From NCBI GenBank assembly GCA_965215715.1, contig OZ244129.1:372001-436000 (forward strand): a stretch of DNA of 64,000 bases, given 5' to 3'. The notes under the pieces are model-generated. The model was not told where the DNA came from. It ran no database searches and saw only the letters and a program-made list of their open reading frames with translations. This DNA is from HXMU1428-3 sp965215715 (lineage in GTDB: Bacteria; Pseudomonadota; Alphaproteobacteria; Rhizobiales; HXMU1428-3). Positions 33,710 to 42,647 of this stretch are shown here, piece after piece. Within the stretch, counting starts at the first letter, position 1; each line of letters begins with the position of its first letter. Made by a program: the position numbers and the translations under genes.

Positions 33710-34522
33710 ATGGATGGATTTGTTGGTTTTGCGTTTGCTTTGGCCCTTGGTGGTGCAGTCGCTGGGTTTATGGCTGGATTGCTGGGCATTGGCGGCGGGG
33801 CGGTTTTGGTGCCGGTGCTGTATGAGGTCTTTGGATTGCTCGGCATTGATGAGGCCATTCGTACACACTTAGCTGTGGGCACATCTTTGGCCATCATTGT
33901 GCCAACAGGCTTGCGTTCTGCCTATGGGCATCATCAAAAACAAAGTGTTGATTGGGGTTATGTGAAGCTTGTGGCCCCCTTTATCGTTATTGGCGTGGTG
34001 CTGGGAGCTGTGATTGCTGTTTTTGTGGAGGGCGGTGTACTGCGTCTGGTTTATGGCATTGCGGTGATTGTTGTTGGGTTGTTTTTGCTCTGGTCACAGC
34101 GCCATCCAGATATGCGGTTGGCGTGGCCAGGGGATTGGCTGGTTAGGCTGTATGGTGTGTTTACAGGGGCAATCTCTACGCTCATGGGCATTGGCGGGGG
34201 CACATTTACGGGCAGTTTTATGACTTTGTTTGGCCGTTCCATCCATCAAGCTGTGGGTACAGCGGCGGCCATCGGGCCATTGATTGCACTGCCAGGGGCA
34301 ATTGGGTTTGTCCTGGGGGGGTGGGGCAATGGTTTGTTGCCAAACTATTCGGTTGGCTTTGTCTCGCTATTGGGGGCGATCTTGGTGTTGCCAACCAGTT
34401 TGATGTTTGCCCCGCTTGGGGTAAGGGCAGCGCATGGATTGTCTAAGGCGCGGTTAGAGTTTGTGTTTGCGTTGTTTTTGCTGACCGTTGGGGTGCGGTT
34501 TTTGTGGTCAGTTTTTGCTTAG
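33710..34522 (+). CDS. Sulfite exporter TauE/SafE (TSUP) family permease
   Basis: A 270-residue integral membrane protein with about eight hydrophobic segments. The two family repeats are visible as GLLGIGGGAVLVPVLYEVFG (near residue 24) and the second GIGGGTFTGSFM (about residue 160). TSUP proteins move sulfite, sulfonates or related anions; the substrate is not set by sequence. Followed 18 bases later by a GST-kappa-like gene, probably co-transcribed. Confidence 0.9.
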   Translation: MDGFVGFAFALALGGAVAGFMAGLLGIGGGAVLVPVLYEVFGLLGIDEAIRTHLAVGTSLAIIVPTGLRSAYGHHQKQSVDWGYVKLVAPFIVIGVVLGAVIAVFVEGGVLRLVYGIAVIVVGLFLLWSQRHPDMRLAWPGDWLVRLYGVFTGAISTLMGIGGGTFTGSFMTLFGRSIHQAVGTAAAIGPLIALPGAIGFVLGGWGNGLLPNYSVGFVSLLGAILVLPTSLMFAPLGVRAAHGLSKARLEFVFALFLLTVGVRFLWSVFA

Positions 34523-34540
34523 AAAGAAGGAGCTGCTCAG

Positions 34541-35140
34541 ATGGGAAAGATGAGCTTTTGGTATGAGTTTGCCAGCCCCTATGCTTATTTTTCTATGATG
34601 CGGATTGGCCAATTGTGCAAGGCAAAAGGTGTTGAGGTGATTTATCAGCCCTTTTTGCTGGGGCCTATTTTTAAGCGGGCAGGGTGGAACACGAGCCCCT
34701 TTTTAATTTATGAGGCCAAGGGCAAGAATTTTTTTAGAGATATTGAACGAGAAGCTGCGTTTTATGGCTTGCCGCCACTCCAAATTTTGCCAGACTTTCC
34801 ACAATCAGGGCTGCTTGCCACGCGCTTGACGTTGATTGGTTTGCAACAGGGATGGGGTGTTGATTTTTCTAAAGCGGTTTACAGGCGTCAGTTTCAGCAT
34901 GGCTTGCCAATTGGAGAGGAACAAGACCTGTCTGAGGTTTTGCAGACTATGAATGTTGGGTCTGTTAATTTCTTATTGGACCAGGCTGGTAGCGATGAGA
35001 TTAAGACAAAGTTGTGGGCGATTTCAGAGCAAGCGCAAGCGATTGGTATTTTTGGTGCCCCTAGCTTTGTTGTTGGGGATGAACTGTTTTGGGGCAATGA
35101 CCGGTTGGCGCGGGCCATTGAGTACGCTTGTGGCGCTTAA
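34541..35140 (+). CDS. 2-hydroxychromene-2-carboxylate isomerase family / DsbA-like (GST kappa) protein
   Basis: A 199-residue thioredoxin-fold protein. FWYEFASPYAYFSMMRIGQL has the catalytic Ser of the kappa-class GST/isomerase family in SPYAYF, instead of the CxxC of disulfide oxidoreductases; GAPSFVVGDELFWGNDRL is the conserved cis-proline region near the C-terminus. It is likely a glutathione-dependent isomerase or transferase. Physiological substrate is unknown. AAGGAG is well placed before the ATG, and the gene follows the TSUP permease. Confidence 0.88.
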   Translation: MGKMSFWYEFASPYAYFSMMRIGQLCKAKGVEVIYQPFLLGPIFKRAGWNTSPFLIYEAKGKNFFRDIEREAAFYGLPPLQILPDFPQSGLLATRLTLIGLQQGWGVDFSKAVYRRQFQHGLPIGEEQDLSEVLQTMNVGSVNFLLDQAGSDEIKTKLWAISEQAQAIGIFGAPSFVVGDELFWGNDRLARAIEYACGA

Positions 35141-35157
35141 TGGCTATTGCTAGGGCT

Positions 35158-36657
35158 TTAAATTTTCTGATTATACTCGCCTATTTCGCTATACGTTACC
35201 AAATGCTCATCCAGCTCTTTAAAGATCGCACGCATATTCTCCTCTGACGTTGGGCTTTCCACCACCACCACCAATTCTGGTTTGTTTGAGGAAGCGCGCA
35301 CCAGCCCCCAGGTGCCATCTTCCAGGACAATGCGGATGCCGTTGACGGTGATTAGTTCGCGAATGGATTGGCCGGCCAGTTGGTCTTTGTTTTCAAACAG
35401 CTTGGTAAAGTGAGCAACGATGCGATCAACGACGCCATATTTTTCTTCATCTGCACAATGTGGTGACATGGTTGGCGATTGGTAGGTGGTGGGCAGGTCG
35501 TTTTTTAGCTCGCTTAGCGTTTTGGTGGGGTTGCGCTCTAGCATGTCGAGCACGGCCATGGCGGCGACCAGGCCATCATCATAGCCGCGGCCCAAAGGTG
35601 GGTTGAAGAAAAAGTGGCCCGATTTTTCAAAGCCGACAAGGGCTTTGTTTTCATGAGAATAGCGTTTGATATAGGAATGGCCAGTTTTCCAAAAATGGGT
35701 GGTTGCGCCATTGGCTTTTAATACGGGATCTGTCAGAAACAGGCCGGTTGATTTAACGTCTGCCACAAACAGGGCGTTGTCATGGTGAGCAGAAATATCT
35801 CTTGCCAGCATCACACCAACTTTATCGGCAAAAATGGCATTGCCTTCATTGTCAATCACGCCGCATCTGTCGCCGTCGCCATCAAAGGCCAGGCCAAGGT
35901 CTGCGCCATGGGTTTTCACCGCGTCTTGGATGGCGTTGAGCATTTTTAGGTCTTCAGGGTTGGGGTTGTGATTGGGGAATGAGTGATCGAGGTCTGTATG
36001 GAGGGGGATGAGGTCAAGACCCAATTGGGCAAGCACTTCTGGTGCAAAGTCGCCAGCTGTGCCATTGCCGCAGGCGACCACCGCTTTAATTGGGCGTTTG
36101 TAGGGTGCATGGCTTAACAAGTCATCAATGTAGCGCTGTTTAAAATTGTCATGATAGATGTATTCCCCCCCGCCCGGCGTTTTATAATCACCTGCGTAAA
36201 CAAGCTCTTTTAAGCGGCTCATCTCATCTGGGCCAAAAGTCATGGGGCGGTCTAGGCCCATTTTAATGCCGGTCCAGCCATTGTCATTATGGCTGGCTGT
36301 GACCATGGCCACGCCTTCCACATCAAGATCAAATTGAGCAAAATAGGCCATGGGGGATAGGGCCAACCCTATGTCATGCACTTGCATACCGCCGGCCATT
36401 AAACCGTTGATGAGGGCTTGTTTGATGCTGGATGAATACCAGCGATAATCATGACCGACCACAATGCGCTTGTTCACGCCGCGCTCTTGGAACAGTTGGG
36501 CGATGCAAATGCCAATGGTGGTTAGACCTAACAGGTTTAATTCTTTGCCAAACACCCAGCGGGCATCATATTCGCGAAAACCGGTGGGTTTTATAAAGGG
36601 GATGCGCTCAAAGTCGGCGGTGTTTTCTTGTGCATTTGTGATGGGTGTTGGCAGCAT
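35158..36657 (-). CDS. Phosphomannomutase/phosphoglucomutase
   Basis: Alpha-D-phosphohexomutase, 499 residues. The catalytic phosphoserine loop is TASHN (about residue 118-122), the metal loop DGDGDR is at about 257-262, the sugar-binding GFEKSGH and the phosphate-binding RASSNKPELVVVVES block are intact. It interconverts hexose-1- and hexose-6-phosphates for surface polysaccharide precursors. Convergent with the GST-kappa-like gene (17-base gap). Confidence 0.92.
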   Translation of the reverse strand: MLPTPITNAQENTADFERIPFIKPTGFREYDARWVFGKELNLLGLTTIGICIAQLFQERGVNKRIVVGHDYRWYSSSIKQALINGLMAGGMQVHDIGLALSPMAYFAQFDLDVEGVAMVTASHNDNGWTGIKMGLDRPMTFGPDEMSRLKELVYAGDYKTPGGGEYIYHDNFKQRYIDDLLSHAPYKRPIKAVVACGNGTAGDFAPEVLAQLGLDLIPLHTDLDHSFPNHNPNPEDLKMLNAIQDAVKTHGADLGLAFDGDGDRCGVIDNEGNAIFADKVGVMLARDISAHHDNALFVADVKSTGLFLTDPVLKANGATTHFWKTGHSYIKRYSHENKALVGFEKSGHFFFNPPLGRGYDDGLVAAMAVLDMLERNPTKTLSELKNDLPTTYQSPTMSPHCADEEKYGVVDRIVAHFTKLFENKDQLAGQSIRELITVNGIRIVLEDGTWGLVRASSNKPELVVVVESPTSEENMRAIFKELDEHLVTYSEIGEYNQKI

Positions 36658-36747
36658 GAGATCTCCCCTTGAGCAATCTGAAAGCCAATAGATATAATGA
36701 ATTTATTTTAGCGGGGTATAGCCTATTTTTGTCTGGCTCGAAATGAT

Positions 36748-37302
36748 TTATTGAACGAGTAACAATTTTCGACCAGAAAATTCAAATCGCTTGAGTTTGG
36801 ATAGGAAATTCATCCCTAATAAATTTATGTCTAATTTGCCAGGTTCAACCACGATGGCTTTAACATCCGTAACGGTGATATCACCAATGGTCACTTCATC
36901 CAGGTTCACATGAGCCACCTTTGAAACGCCATTGGCTGTGCGGGCAATTTTATCAAAATCACTGTCACGTATATGGAGACCAATTTCTTCAGCTGTCTCA
37001 TAAGACAGGGCGACATAGGTTGCCCCTGTATCGATGAGCAATTGGGTGTCTTCATTGTTAATTGAGGCGTGGGTGGCAAAGTGCCCTTCGCGGTTGGCAT
37101 GGATCACAATGATGTTTTCCCAACCATTGTTTTGCACCTCTGGCTTTCTGACATGATGTTTTAGGTCTGCAGAATTGGCCACCAATTGAAAGGCTTTTAT
37201 TTTATCAATGAGTTGGTCTGAATAAAACACAACGGCAAAGCCCATGCCTGCTGCCATCAGCCATAGAGCCATTTCACGAATGAAGTTTTTTGTGTGTCTC
37301 AT
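36748..37302 (-). CDS. TIGR02281-type retropepsin-like aspartic protease (membrane-anchored), first of pair
   Basis: A 184-residue protein with one N-terminal membrane anchor (about residues 10-30) and a retropepsin-like domain: LLIDTGATYVALS has the catalytic DTGA, and LLGMNFLSKLKRFEFSG is the family's C-terminal block (the equivalent of the retroviral flap-dimer core). Such 'clan AA' proteins are frequent in alphaproteobacteria, with unknown substrates. 32 bases downstream of a related gene, so a tandem duplication. Confidence 0.88.
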   Translation of the reverse strand: MRHTKNFIREMALWLMAAGMGFAVVFYSDQLIDKIKAFQLVANSADLKHHVRKPEVQNNGWENIIVIHANREGHFATHASINNEDTQLLIDTGATYVALSYETAEEIGLHIRDSDFDKIARTANGVSKVAHVNLDEVTIGDITVTDVKAIVVEPGKLDINLLGMNFLSKLKRFEFSGRKLLLVQ

Positions 37303-37334
37303 TTTTAACTTAACTCCTTAACTGAGCTGTTCGT

Positions 37335-38054
37335 TTAGCTGCGAAGGATTAAAAAATCGCCAGAGACTTCATAAGAGCGTAAACGATTTAAAAAACTCAT
37401 ACCCAACAGGCTTTCTTGCAATTCGCCTTCTCTGGCAACAAGGGCCTCAACTGAGTTGATGGTGATGGGCCCAATTGTGATTTGATTAAGCACGACCCGT
37501 GCTGCCATGGTTCTACCGGCTGCGGTGTTAACTGGGATAACATAATTTAAACTCTCTGGAGTGATGCCAATGGAGCGGGCATCACGCGCGCTTAGGACAA
37601 CTTGTGAAGCCCCTGTATCGACCAGCATGGTAATTGGTTTGCGGCTGGTGATTGTGTTGACAACAAAATGGCCATTGTCTTTTTTGCGAATGCGAACTGT
37701 TGCGCGCTCTTTGTTGTAGGGGCTTAAATTTATATTCGTGCCAGCTGGCAATAGCTGATGGGCGACCCGGTCTAGCCCTTCCAATAATTCTAGGCGGAAT
37801 GTGTAGAGGGTGACCAAAACCAAAATGACCCCGGCCCAGGTGATCATATCTTTTAAAGCTTTGCCAAAGCGCCCGGAATAGTCTCTTAAAACGGAACTTC
37901 CAATCCAAATGAGCAAGGCGATGCTTGCCATGAGCCCGGCAAAGCTGGAGCTATCTAGGCCGGCTATGGTGCCTTGGTCGTGATAAAGCACCAAAATGAG
38001 GCCGGATATTACAAGTAATCCGAGGGCGAGCCATGTACTCACAGCGGTCTCCAT
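37335..38054 (-). CDS. TIGR02281-type retropepsin-like aspartic protease, multi-span, second of pair
   Basis: A 239-residue relative of the neighbouring gene. The N-terminal ~95 residues carry three hydrophobic segments (residues 6-25, 36-56 and 70-87); the protease domain has MLVDTGASQVVLS and LLGMSFLNRLRSYEVSG. The longer membrane region distinguishes it from the downstream copy. Likely co-transcribed. Retropepsins normally act as dimers, so a homo- or heterodimer of these two is possible. Confidence 0.88.
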   Translation of the reverse strand: METAVSTWLALGLLVISGLILVLYHDQGTIAGLDSSSFAGLMASIALLIWIGSSVLRDYSGRFGKALKDMITWAGVILVLVTLYTFRLELLEGLDRVAHQLLPAGTNINLSPYNKERATVRIRKKDNGHFVVNTITSRKPITMLVDTGASQVVLSARDARSIGITPESLNYVIPVNTAAGRTMAARVVLNQITIGPITINSVEALVAREGELQESLLGMSFLNRLRSYEVSGDFLILRS

Positions 38055-38173
38055 TTGTGTGACAAATTGTTTTTACAAACTTTATATTTATTTGGTTTCA
38101 CGTAACTTTATCATCAATCATATAGCTAGAAAATGGTAGAATTAGCGCCTTTTTTACGTGTGTAAACTTAATC

Positions 38174-39835
38174 TCATTTGCTCGCTGCTTGATTTTTTAA
38201 CCTAATGAAAGATGGCTCTGGGTCTTGATGTTGTTTGGCAGCGTTATATTCTTTTTTAACTTGCCGCGTTTTGATGATCTTTTGTATTTGGGTCGTAAGG
38301 TCCTCGAACTCTTTGCTTTTTGGATCCAAGGCCTCTGCCGTTGAAATGTCTGTCTGATGCTCATATTCAAGGGGTGGTAGCGCTTGCATGACGCGTTTGG
38401 CTGGAATTTCAAAGTGTACTGTTGTTCCATGGCGCAATTCGCTCTCAAGTGAGAATTTGCCGTCATGAATGGCAATGAGCTTTTGGCATATGGCTAGGCC
38501 TAATCCAGTGCCGCCTTCAGCTGTTTCATAAGCGAGTGAGCCTTGACCAAAGGGCTTTAAAACTTTTTCTATTTCTTCTTCTGGTATGCCTGGTCCGGTA
38601 TCTTTAACCGACACATATTGACCCTCTGATATGGTTTTGCCAATTGTGATGGTCACTTTACCTTTTGGCGGTGTAAATTTGATCGCGTTTGATAACAGAT
38701 TTAGACTGACTTGGCGAAGGGCACGTTCATCAGCCCAGATCGAATTGAGTTCGCTTTCTTCGATCAGTTCAAGTTCAATGTCTTTGCTTTGTGCACGCAT
38801 TGAGACCAAGTGTTTGCAATCATCTACAATGTCAATCAGTTTACAGGTCGATTCATGCAGCTCATAACGTTCCGCTTCAATGCGTGAAAGGTCTAAGATT
38901 TCGTTGATTAAATTCAGTAGATGGTTACCACTGTTGTGAATGTCAGTGGCATATTCTTTGTAAGTTGGGTTTGTGTGCGGCCCAAAAACTTCTGACTTCA
39001 TGACCTCTGAAAACCCTAGGATGGCATTTAAGGGGGTCCTTAGTTCATGGCTCATCGTGGCTAGGAAGCGTGATTTGGCTAAATTTGCTTCTTCAGCGCG
39101 TTTTCTCGCGTCATCTGAGAATGCCTTTGCTTCTTCAAGGTGGCCGATTAAAATATCTTTGTCTGAGCGGTATTCAAGCATAGTGTAAACGGTTGAATTT
39201 AGCCCTGTCATAAGGAACATGAGATAAACGTGAATGCCAACGGCCATAGCTGCTAATGCCATATAAAAAGGCGAGTTAAACAAAAGATAGTGAACAACAA
39301 TTGCGATCGTCATGGGGACTGTGCCGGCAATGACAAGGGGCATTACGGTTGAGGCAAACATCATGCGAATGGAGATGACAGCAATGAAAGACGCAAAGAT
39401 AAATATGTGAGCCGCTTGATCTGTGGTGGAAGCGGAAAGAATAGCAATTCCGGCCCAAGCGAAGCCGTAGAAAAGTTCGGCAATGGTTAGCTTTAGCCGC
39501 CATTGTTTTACATTTACCTCTTTGCGTTGCATGCTTTTTAGTTTGCGACAAAGCATGAGAATGATGCTTTTGGTGATAAAAACGGCGCCAAGCCATATAG
39601 CAATATGGGTCAAAGGGGCCCAAAAGGAGGTGCTAACAGCAAGAATAACGGCGAACAATGGAATAGAAAGTGAAGCTGTGAGCTCATTGCGGGCAAACAT
39701 GAGCAATAATTCGTATTGGAAGCGCTCAGACCCTCTGGTTTGGCCAAGCCGGTCCCTGACCTCTTTTACAGAGGAGGCAAGTTGAGAGTTTTGATTTGCA
39801 CTTGATGTGCGGTTTATTTGCCCGTTATTTACCAC
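38174..39835 (-). CDS. Membrane-bound sensor histidine kinase
   Basis: 553 residues. About six hydrophobic segments at residues 50-215, a short linker helix, then a HisKA domain with the phospho-acceptor His263 (MSHELRTPLNAILGFSEVM), and an HATPase with N box NLLSNAIKF, G1 DTGPGIPEEE and G2 GGTGLGLAI. The FSEVMKSEVFGP segment resembles PleC/DivJ-type cell-cycle kinases of alphaproteobacteria. There is no receiver domain and no adjacent response regulator, so it is an orphan kinase. The first codon is a GTG without a clear ribosome-binding site. Confidence 0.9.
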   Translation of the reverse strand: MVNNGQINRTSSANQNSQLASSVKEVRDRLGQTRGSERFQYELLLMFARNELTASLSIPLFAVILAVSTSFWAPLTHIAIWLGAVFITKSIILMLCRKLKSMQRKEVNVKQWRLKLTIAELFYGFAWAGIAILSASTTDQAAHIFIFASFIAVISIRMMFASTVMPLVIAGTVPMTIAIVVHYLLFNSPFYMALAAMAVGIHVYLMFLMTGLNSTVYTMLEYRSDKDILIGHLEEAKAFSDDARKRAEEANLAKSRFLATMSHELRTPLNAILGFSEVMKSEVFGPHTNPTYKEYATDIHNSGNHLLNLINEILDLSRIEAERYELHESTCKLIDIVDDCKHLVSMRAQSKDIELELIEESELNSIWADERALRQVSLNLLSNAIKFTPPKGKVTITIGKTISEGQYVSVKDTGPGIPEEEIEKVLKPFGQGSLAYETAEGGTGLGLAICQKLIAIHDGKFSLESELRHGTTVHFEIPAKRVMQALPPLEYEHQTDISTAEALDPKSKEFEDLTTQIQKIIKTRQVKKEYNAAKQHQDPEPSFIRLKNQAASK

Positions 39836-39981
39836 TGAATAGTACTCATTACTTCAACATTGGCTGTATTATTGATGCGCAATGCTTTAGACCCACAGAA
39901 TTAACGATTTATTATGTGTGTAAATTCCTAATTTAGCGTTTATATTTATGAATTTTATGGAAATTTTAAGAGGATGTTGGT

Positions 39982-40470
39982 TTGTTGGATGGTTCTAAAA
40001 TACTTGTTGTTGTGTGTTTGTTAATCTTTGCTGGGCTGCTTTGGTGGCAAGATCAGGCGGGTTTGGATGAATGGAGCGGTGTGCCCAAAGTTGTTGATGG
40101 TGACAGCTTAATTTTAAACAATGAAAGGGTGCGTTTGCGGGGCATTGATGCGCCTGAAGGGCGCCAATATTGTGAAAAGCAAGGTAAAAAATGGGCTTGC
40201 GGGCGGGCTGCAACATCTGCTTTGCGTCGTCTCATTGGGCGGCAAAATGTGGCGTGCACGGGCAGTGAGTTTGATAAGCATGATCGTCTTTTAGGGGTTT
40301 GCACTGTGGGAGACGTTGAAATTAACCAGTTTATGGTACGCGAAGGCTGGGCTGTTTCTTTTGGAGGGCGGTATAAATCAATAGAAAGAGAAGCTCAGGC
40401 AGATAAAAAAGGGCTTTGGCAAGGGACTTTTGAAATGCCACGTGATTGGCGCGCAAGGAATTTTCGCTAA
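39982..40470 (+). CDS. Thermonuclease family (SNase-like) protein, membrane-anchored
   Basis: 162 residues with an N-terminal hydrophobic anchor or signal (about residues 5-20) and a staphylococcal-nuclease domain: KVVDGDSLILNNERVRLRGI then DAPE, FDKHDRLLGVC and EGWAV (catalytic Asp/Arg/Glu positions are plausible). Probably an exported Ca-dependent nuclease. TTG start at 39982, with AAGAGGA seven bases upstream; no in-frame ATG fits. Divergent from the sensor kinase. Confidence 0.85.
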   Translation: MLDGSKILVVVCLLIFAGLLWWQDQAGLDEWSGVPKVVDGDSLILNNERVRLRGIDAPEGRQYCEKQGKKWACGRAATSALRRLIGRQNVACTGSEFDKHDRLLGVCTVGDVEINQFMVREGWAVSFGGRYKSIEREAQADKKGLWQGTFEMPRDWRARNFR

Positions 40471-40523
40471 AAGGGGCTGATATCCAAAGGCTATAGAATG
40501 ATTTGTTGTATTATTGTTTTTGG

Positions 40524-40538
40524 TAGAATATTTTACTA
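40524..40538 (+). promoter_or_regulatory. Exact match to the Lrp consensus operator
   Basis: TAGAATATTTTACTA fits the published E. coli Lrp selection consensus YAGHAWATTWTDCTR at all 15 positions. It ends 70 bases before the ATG of the Lrp-family gene, suggesting autoregulation. Confidence 0.7.
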
Positions 40539-40574
40539 ATTCTTGCTAATATGAAGCCCAAAGAAGAAAATAAT

Positions 40575-40588
40575 ATTCCAATTGGAAT
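40575..40588. promoter_or_regulatory. Perfect 14-bp palindrome upstream of the Lrp-family gene
   Basis: ATTCCAATTGGAAT is a perfect dyad, 20 bases before the ATG. Its centre is 50 bases from that of the Lrp-consensus box. Possible second operator or overlapping promoter element. Confidence 0.55.
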
Positions 40589-40608
40589 GTGGATAGGGCG
40601 TCTGTTTG

Positions 40609-41106
40609 ATGACTTTGGATAAGTTAGACATAAAAATACTAGATATCTTGCAAAAGGATTGCACTGTCGCTGTTGCTGAAATTGGCAAAAAAGTGGGGCT
40701 TTCAACCACACCGTGTTGGCGCCGTATTCAGAAAATGGAAGAAATGGGAGTGATCAATAAGCGGGTGGCGTTATTGGATGCTGAAAAAGTGAACGCGCCG
40801 GTGACTGTTTTTGTGTTTATTACCACCAATCAGCACAGTGAGGATTGGTTGGCCAAATTTCACAGAGCTATTGAGCAGTTTCCTGAAGTGGTGGAATTTT
40901 ATCGCATGAGCGGGCATGTGGATTATTTGTTGCGTGTGGTTGTGCCAGACATTGCCGCTTATGATGACTTTTATAAGAGATTGATTGAAGGGGTGGACAT
41001 TGCTGATGTATCTTCTTCTTTTGCCATGGAGCAAATAAAATTTACCACCCAGTTGCCCTTGCATTATGCCCAAAGTGCAGAGCCCTCCGCTGATCCAATC
41101 AGTTAG
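40609..41106 (+). CDS. Lrp/AsnC family transcriptional regulator
   Basis: 165 residues: N-terminal winged helix-turn-helix (LDKLDIKILDILQKDCTVAV, then GLSTTPCWRRIQKME) and C-terminal RAM ligand-binding domain (VVEFYRMSGHVDYLLRVVVP). Leucine-responsive regulators control amino-acid metabolism and often their own gene. The ATG at 40609 follows GGATAGGG. An exact Lrp-type box and a 14-bp palindrome lie upstream. Ligand unknown. Confidence 0.92.
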   Translation: MTLDKLDIKILDILQKDCTVAVAEIGKKVGLSTTPCWRRIQKMEEMGVINKRVALLDAEKVNAPVTVFVFITTNQHSEDWLAKFHRAIEQFPEVVEFYRMSGHVDYLLRVVVPDIAAYDDFYKRLIEGVDIADVSSSFAMEQIKFTTQLPLHYAQSAEPSADPIS

Positions 41107-41154
41107 AGCGTTTCATCTAAAAATTAGCTCAGGTTTTAAGGGTTTTGAAGCGCT
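41106..41154. repeat. AGAGCGTTT-type imperfect palindrome
   Basis: AGCGTTTCA (41107-41115) pairs with TGAAGCGCT (about 41146-41154) with one wobble. It begins at the stop codon of the Lrp-family gene (TTAGAGCGTTTCA). Resembles the elements at 23234 and 57155. Confidence 0.5.
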
Positions 41155-41363
41155 ATACAGGCTTTTTTAATAGGTCAGGACAATTTTTGTTGATGATCTG
41201 ATTTGTGGCAAGTTCCTCTTTCTTGATTGACTTAACTCTGATTCTCCCCGTAATCCTTTAGGGCTAGTGGCGTAACTATTTGAGATTTATAGCTTTGGTG
41301 TTCTTTGCCCTGTTATCAGCTGCAAAGATAAAGCTAGTATATTGTCTTTAGAGGCGCGCCTAT

Positions 41364-42647
41364 ATGGCTCATATACTCATTATTGGTCATGGCATCAATG
41401 GGTTAACGACAGCTTTACAGCTCAAAAAACTCATTGCTGAGGAAGATTGGATAACGGTTGTATCGCAAGAGCGGTACGGCGCTATTAAGTCTGGCCTGCC
41501 TTATGTTGGGCTTGGATTGCGCCCTTTAGATGAAGCTAATGTTAAATTAAATCCGATATTAGAACGCTTTGGTATTCACCATACTGTTGGCAATGTTGCT
41601 AGTCTTCATCCTGAGCGGCAAATCGTTAAGTTGGACAATGGCAAAAGGCTGCCCTTTGATTATTTGATCATTACCGATGGGATGGAACCAGCTTTTGATC
41701 ATATCCCAGGTTTGAGCCAATCGAGAGATATGGTGCATTCTTTGGTTGGCGCTGATGAGGCCATGCGGGCCGAATTGGCGTTTCAAGACTTTTTGAATGC
41801 CCCTGGCCCCATGACGGTGGCATTAGCGCCGGGCTCAAGTGATTATCAAAATGCCTACCAATATGTGTTTAATGTGGACCGTTTGCTGAGGCGCTATCGT
41901 TTGCGCACTGAGGTGCCCATTCGTTTTGTCACGCCAGAGCCTTTTTTAGGGCACTTTGGTGTTGGTGGTATTGGCAATTCCAATCGTTTGTTTGAAGGCG
42001 CGTTTCGGGCGCGCCATATTCAATGGGTTTGCAATGCTGCCATTGATCGGATTGATGATCGCTCGTTTCATGTTCTTTATTTTGACGATGATGGTTTGCA
42101 AAAGGGGCGCCAGCTTTTGGAGACCCGCTATGGGATGTTGTGGCCTTCCAAGCGGGTGGAACCTTTTATTCGCGGTGTTGACGGTTTGATCAACAATACT
42201 GGTCTTTTGCCAACCAATCGTTTTTTACAGTCGCAGCGTTATAACAATATTTTTGCAACCGGAGAGATTGTCGCGCCGCAAAAATTAGAGCCGACGCCGA
42301 TGGAAGCCCCGCCGCCGTGTTTTGATTTTTTGCGTGAGAGTATGACGAGCACTGTTGTGGGCAATCTGGCGGAGATATTGCGGGAGCGCTATCCTTTATA
42401 TGAGCCAACGGGCAATGGCTTTTTCATGATTGATTATGGCGCGCGCGGGGCTGCTTTTTTGGCTGTTCCGCAGTGTCCTCCGCGCAATATTGATCGGATT
42501 ATTGAGGGGCGTTTTGTGCACGTGGCCAAACGGGCGATGGAGCGTTATCACATTCGCAAATTACGCGCTGGGGTCACCGAACCTATTTTTGAGCGCTTAT
42601 TGTTTAGGATCATGAAGATGCCGCGCATCAAGCAAAAGGCGGCTTAG
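41364..42647 (+). CDS. Sulfide:quinone reductase-like FAD oxidoreductase lacking the redox cysteines
   Basis: 427 residues, type I SQR-like along the whole length: Rossmann GHGING at residues 8-13, VPIRFVTPEPFLGHFGVGG near 184-202, IFATGE near 296, and the terminal AAFLAVPQCPPRN, VHVAKRAMERYHIRKLRAGV and TEPIFERLL, which in SQR contact quinone and membrane. The three catalytic cysteines of type I SQR (128, 160 and 356 in the Acidithiobacillus enzyme) correspond by my manual alignment to V128, D160 and F353/F354. Sulfide oxidation by the known mechanism is therefore unlikely. Function unknown; it is probably a membrane-associated flavoprotein. The Lrp-family gene lies 257 bases upstream. Confidence 0.8.
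   Translation: MAHILIIGHGINGLTTALQLKKLIAEEDWITVVSQERYGAIKSGLPYVGLGLRPLDEANVKLNPILERFGIHHTVGNVASLHPERQIVKLDNGKRLPFDYLIITDGMEPAFDHIPGLSQSRDMVHSLVGADEAMRAELAFQDFLNAPGPMTVALAPGSSDYQNAYQYVFNVDRLLRRYRLRTEVPIRFVTPEPFLGHFGVGGIGNSNRLFEGAFRARHIQWVCNAAIDRIDDRSFHVLYFDDDGLQKGRQLLETRYGMLWPSKRVEPFIRGVDGLINNTGLLPTNRFLQSQRYNNIFATGEIVAPQKLEPTPMEAPPPCFDFLRESMTSTVVGNLAEILRERYPLYEPTGNGFFMIDYGARGAAFLAVPQCPPRNIDRIIEGRFVHVAKRAMERYHIRKLRAGVTEPIFERLLFRIMKMPRIKQKAA

Noticed and set aside
41364..42647. Calling the flavoprotein a functional sulfide:quinone reductase
   Set aside because: The three redox-active cysteines are replaced according to manual alignment.
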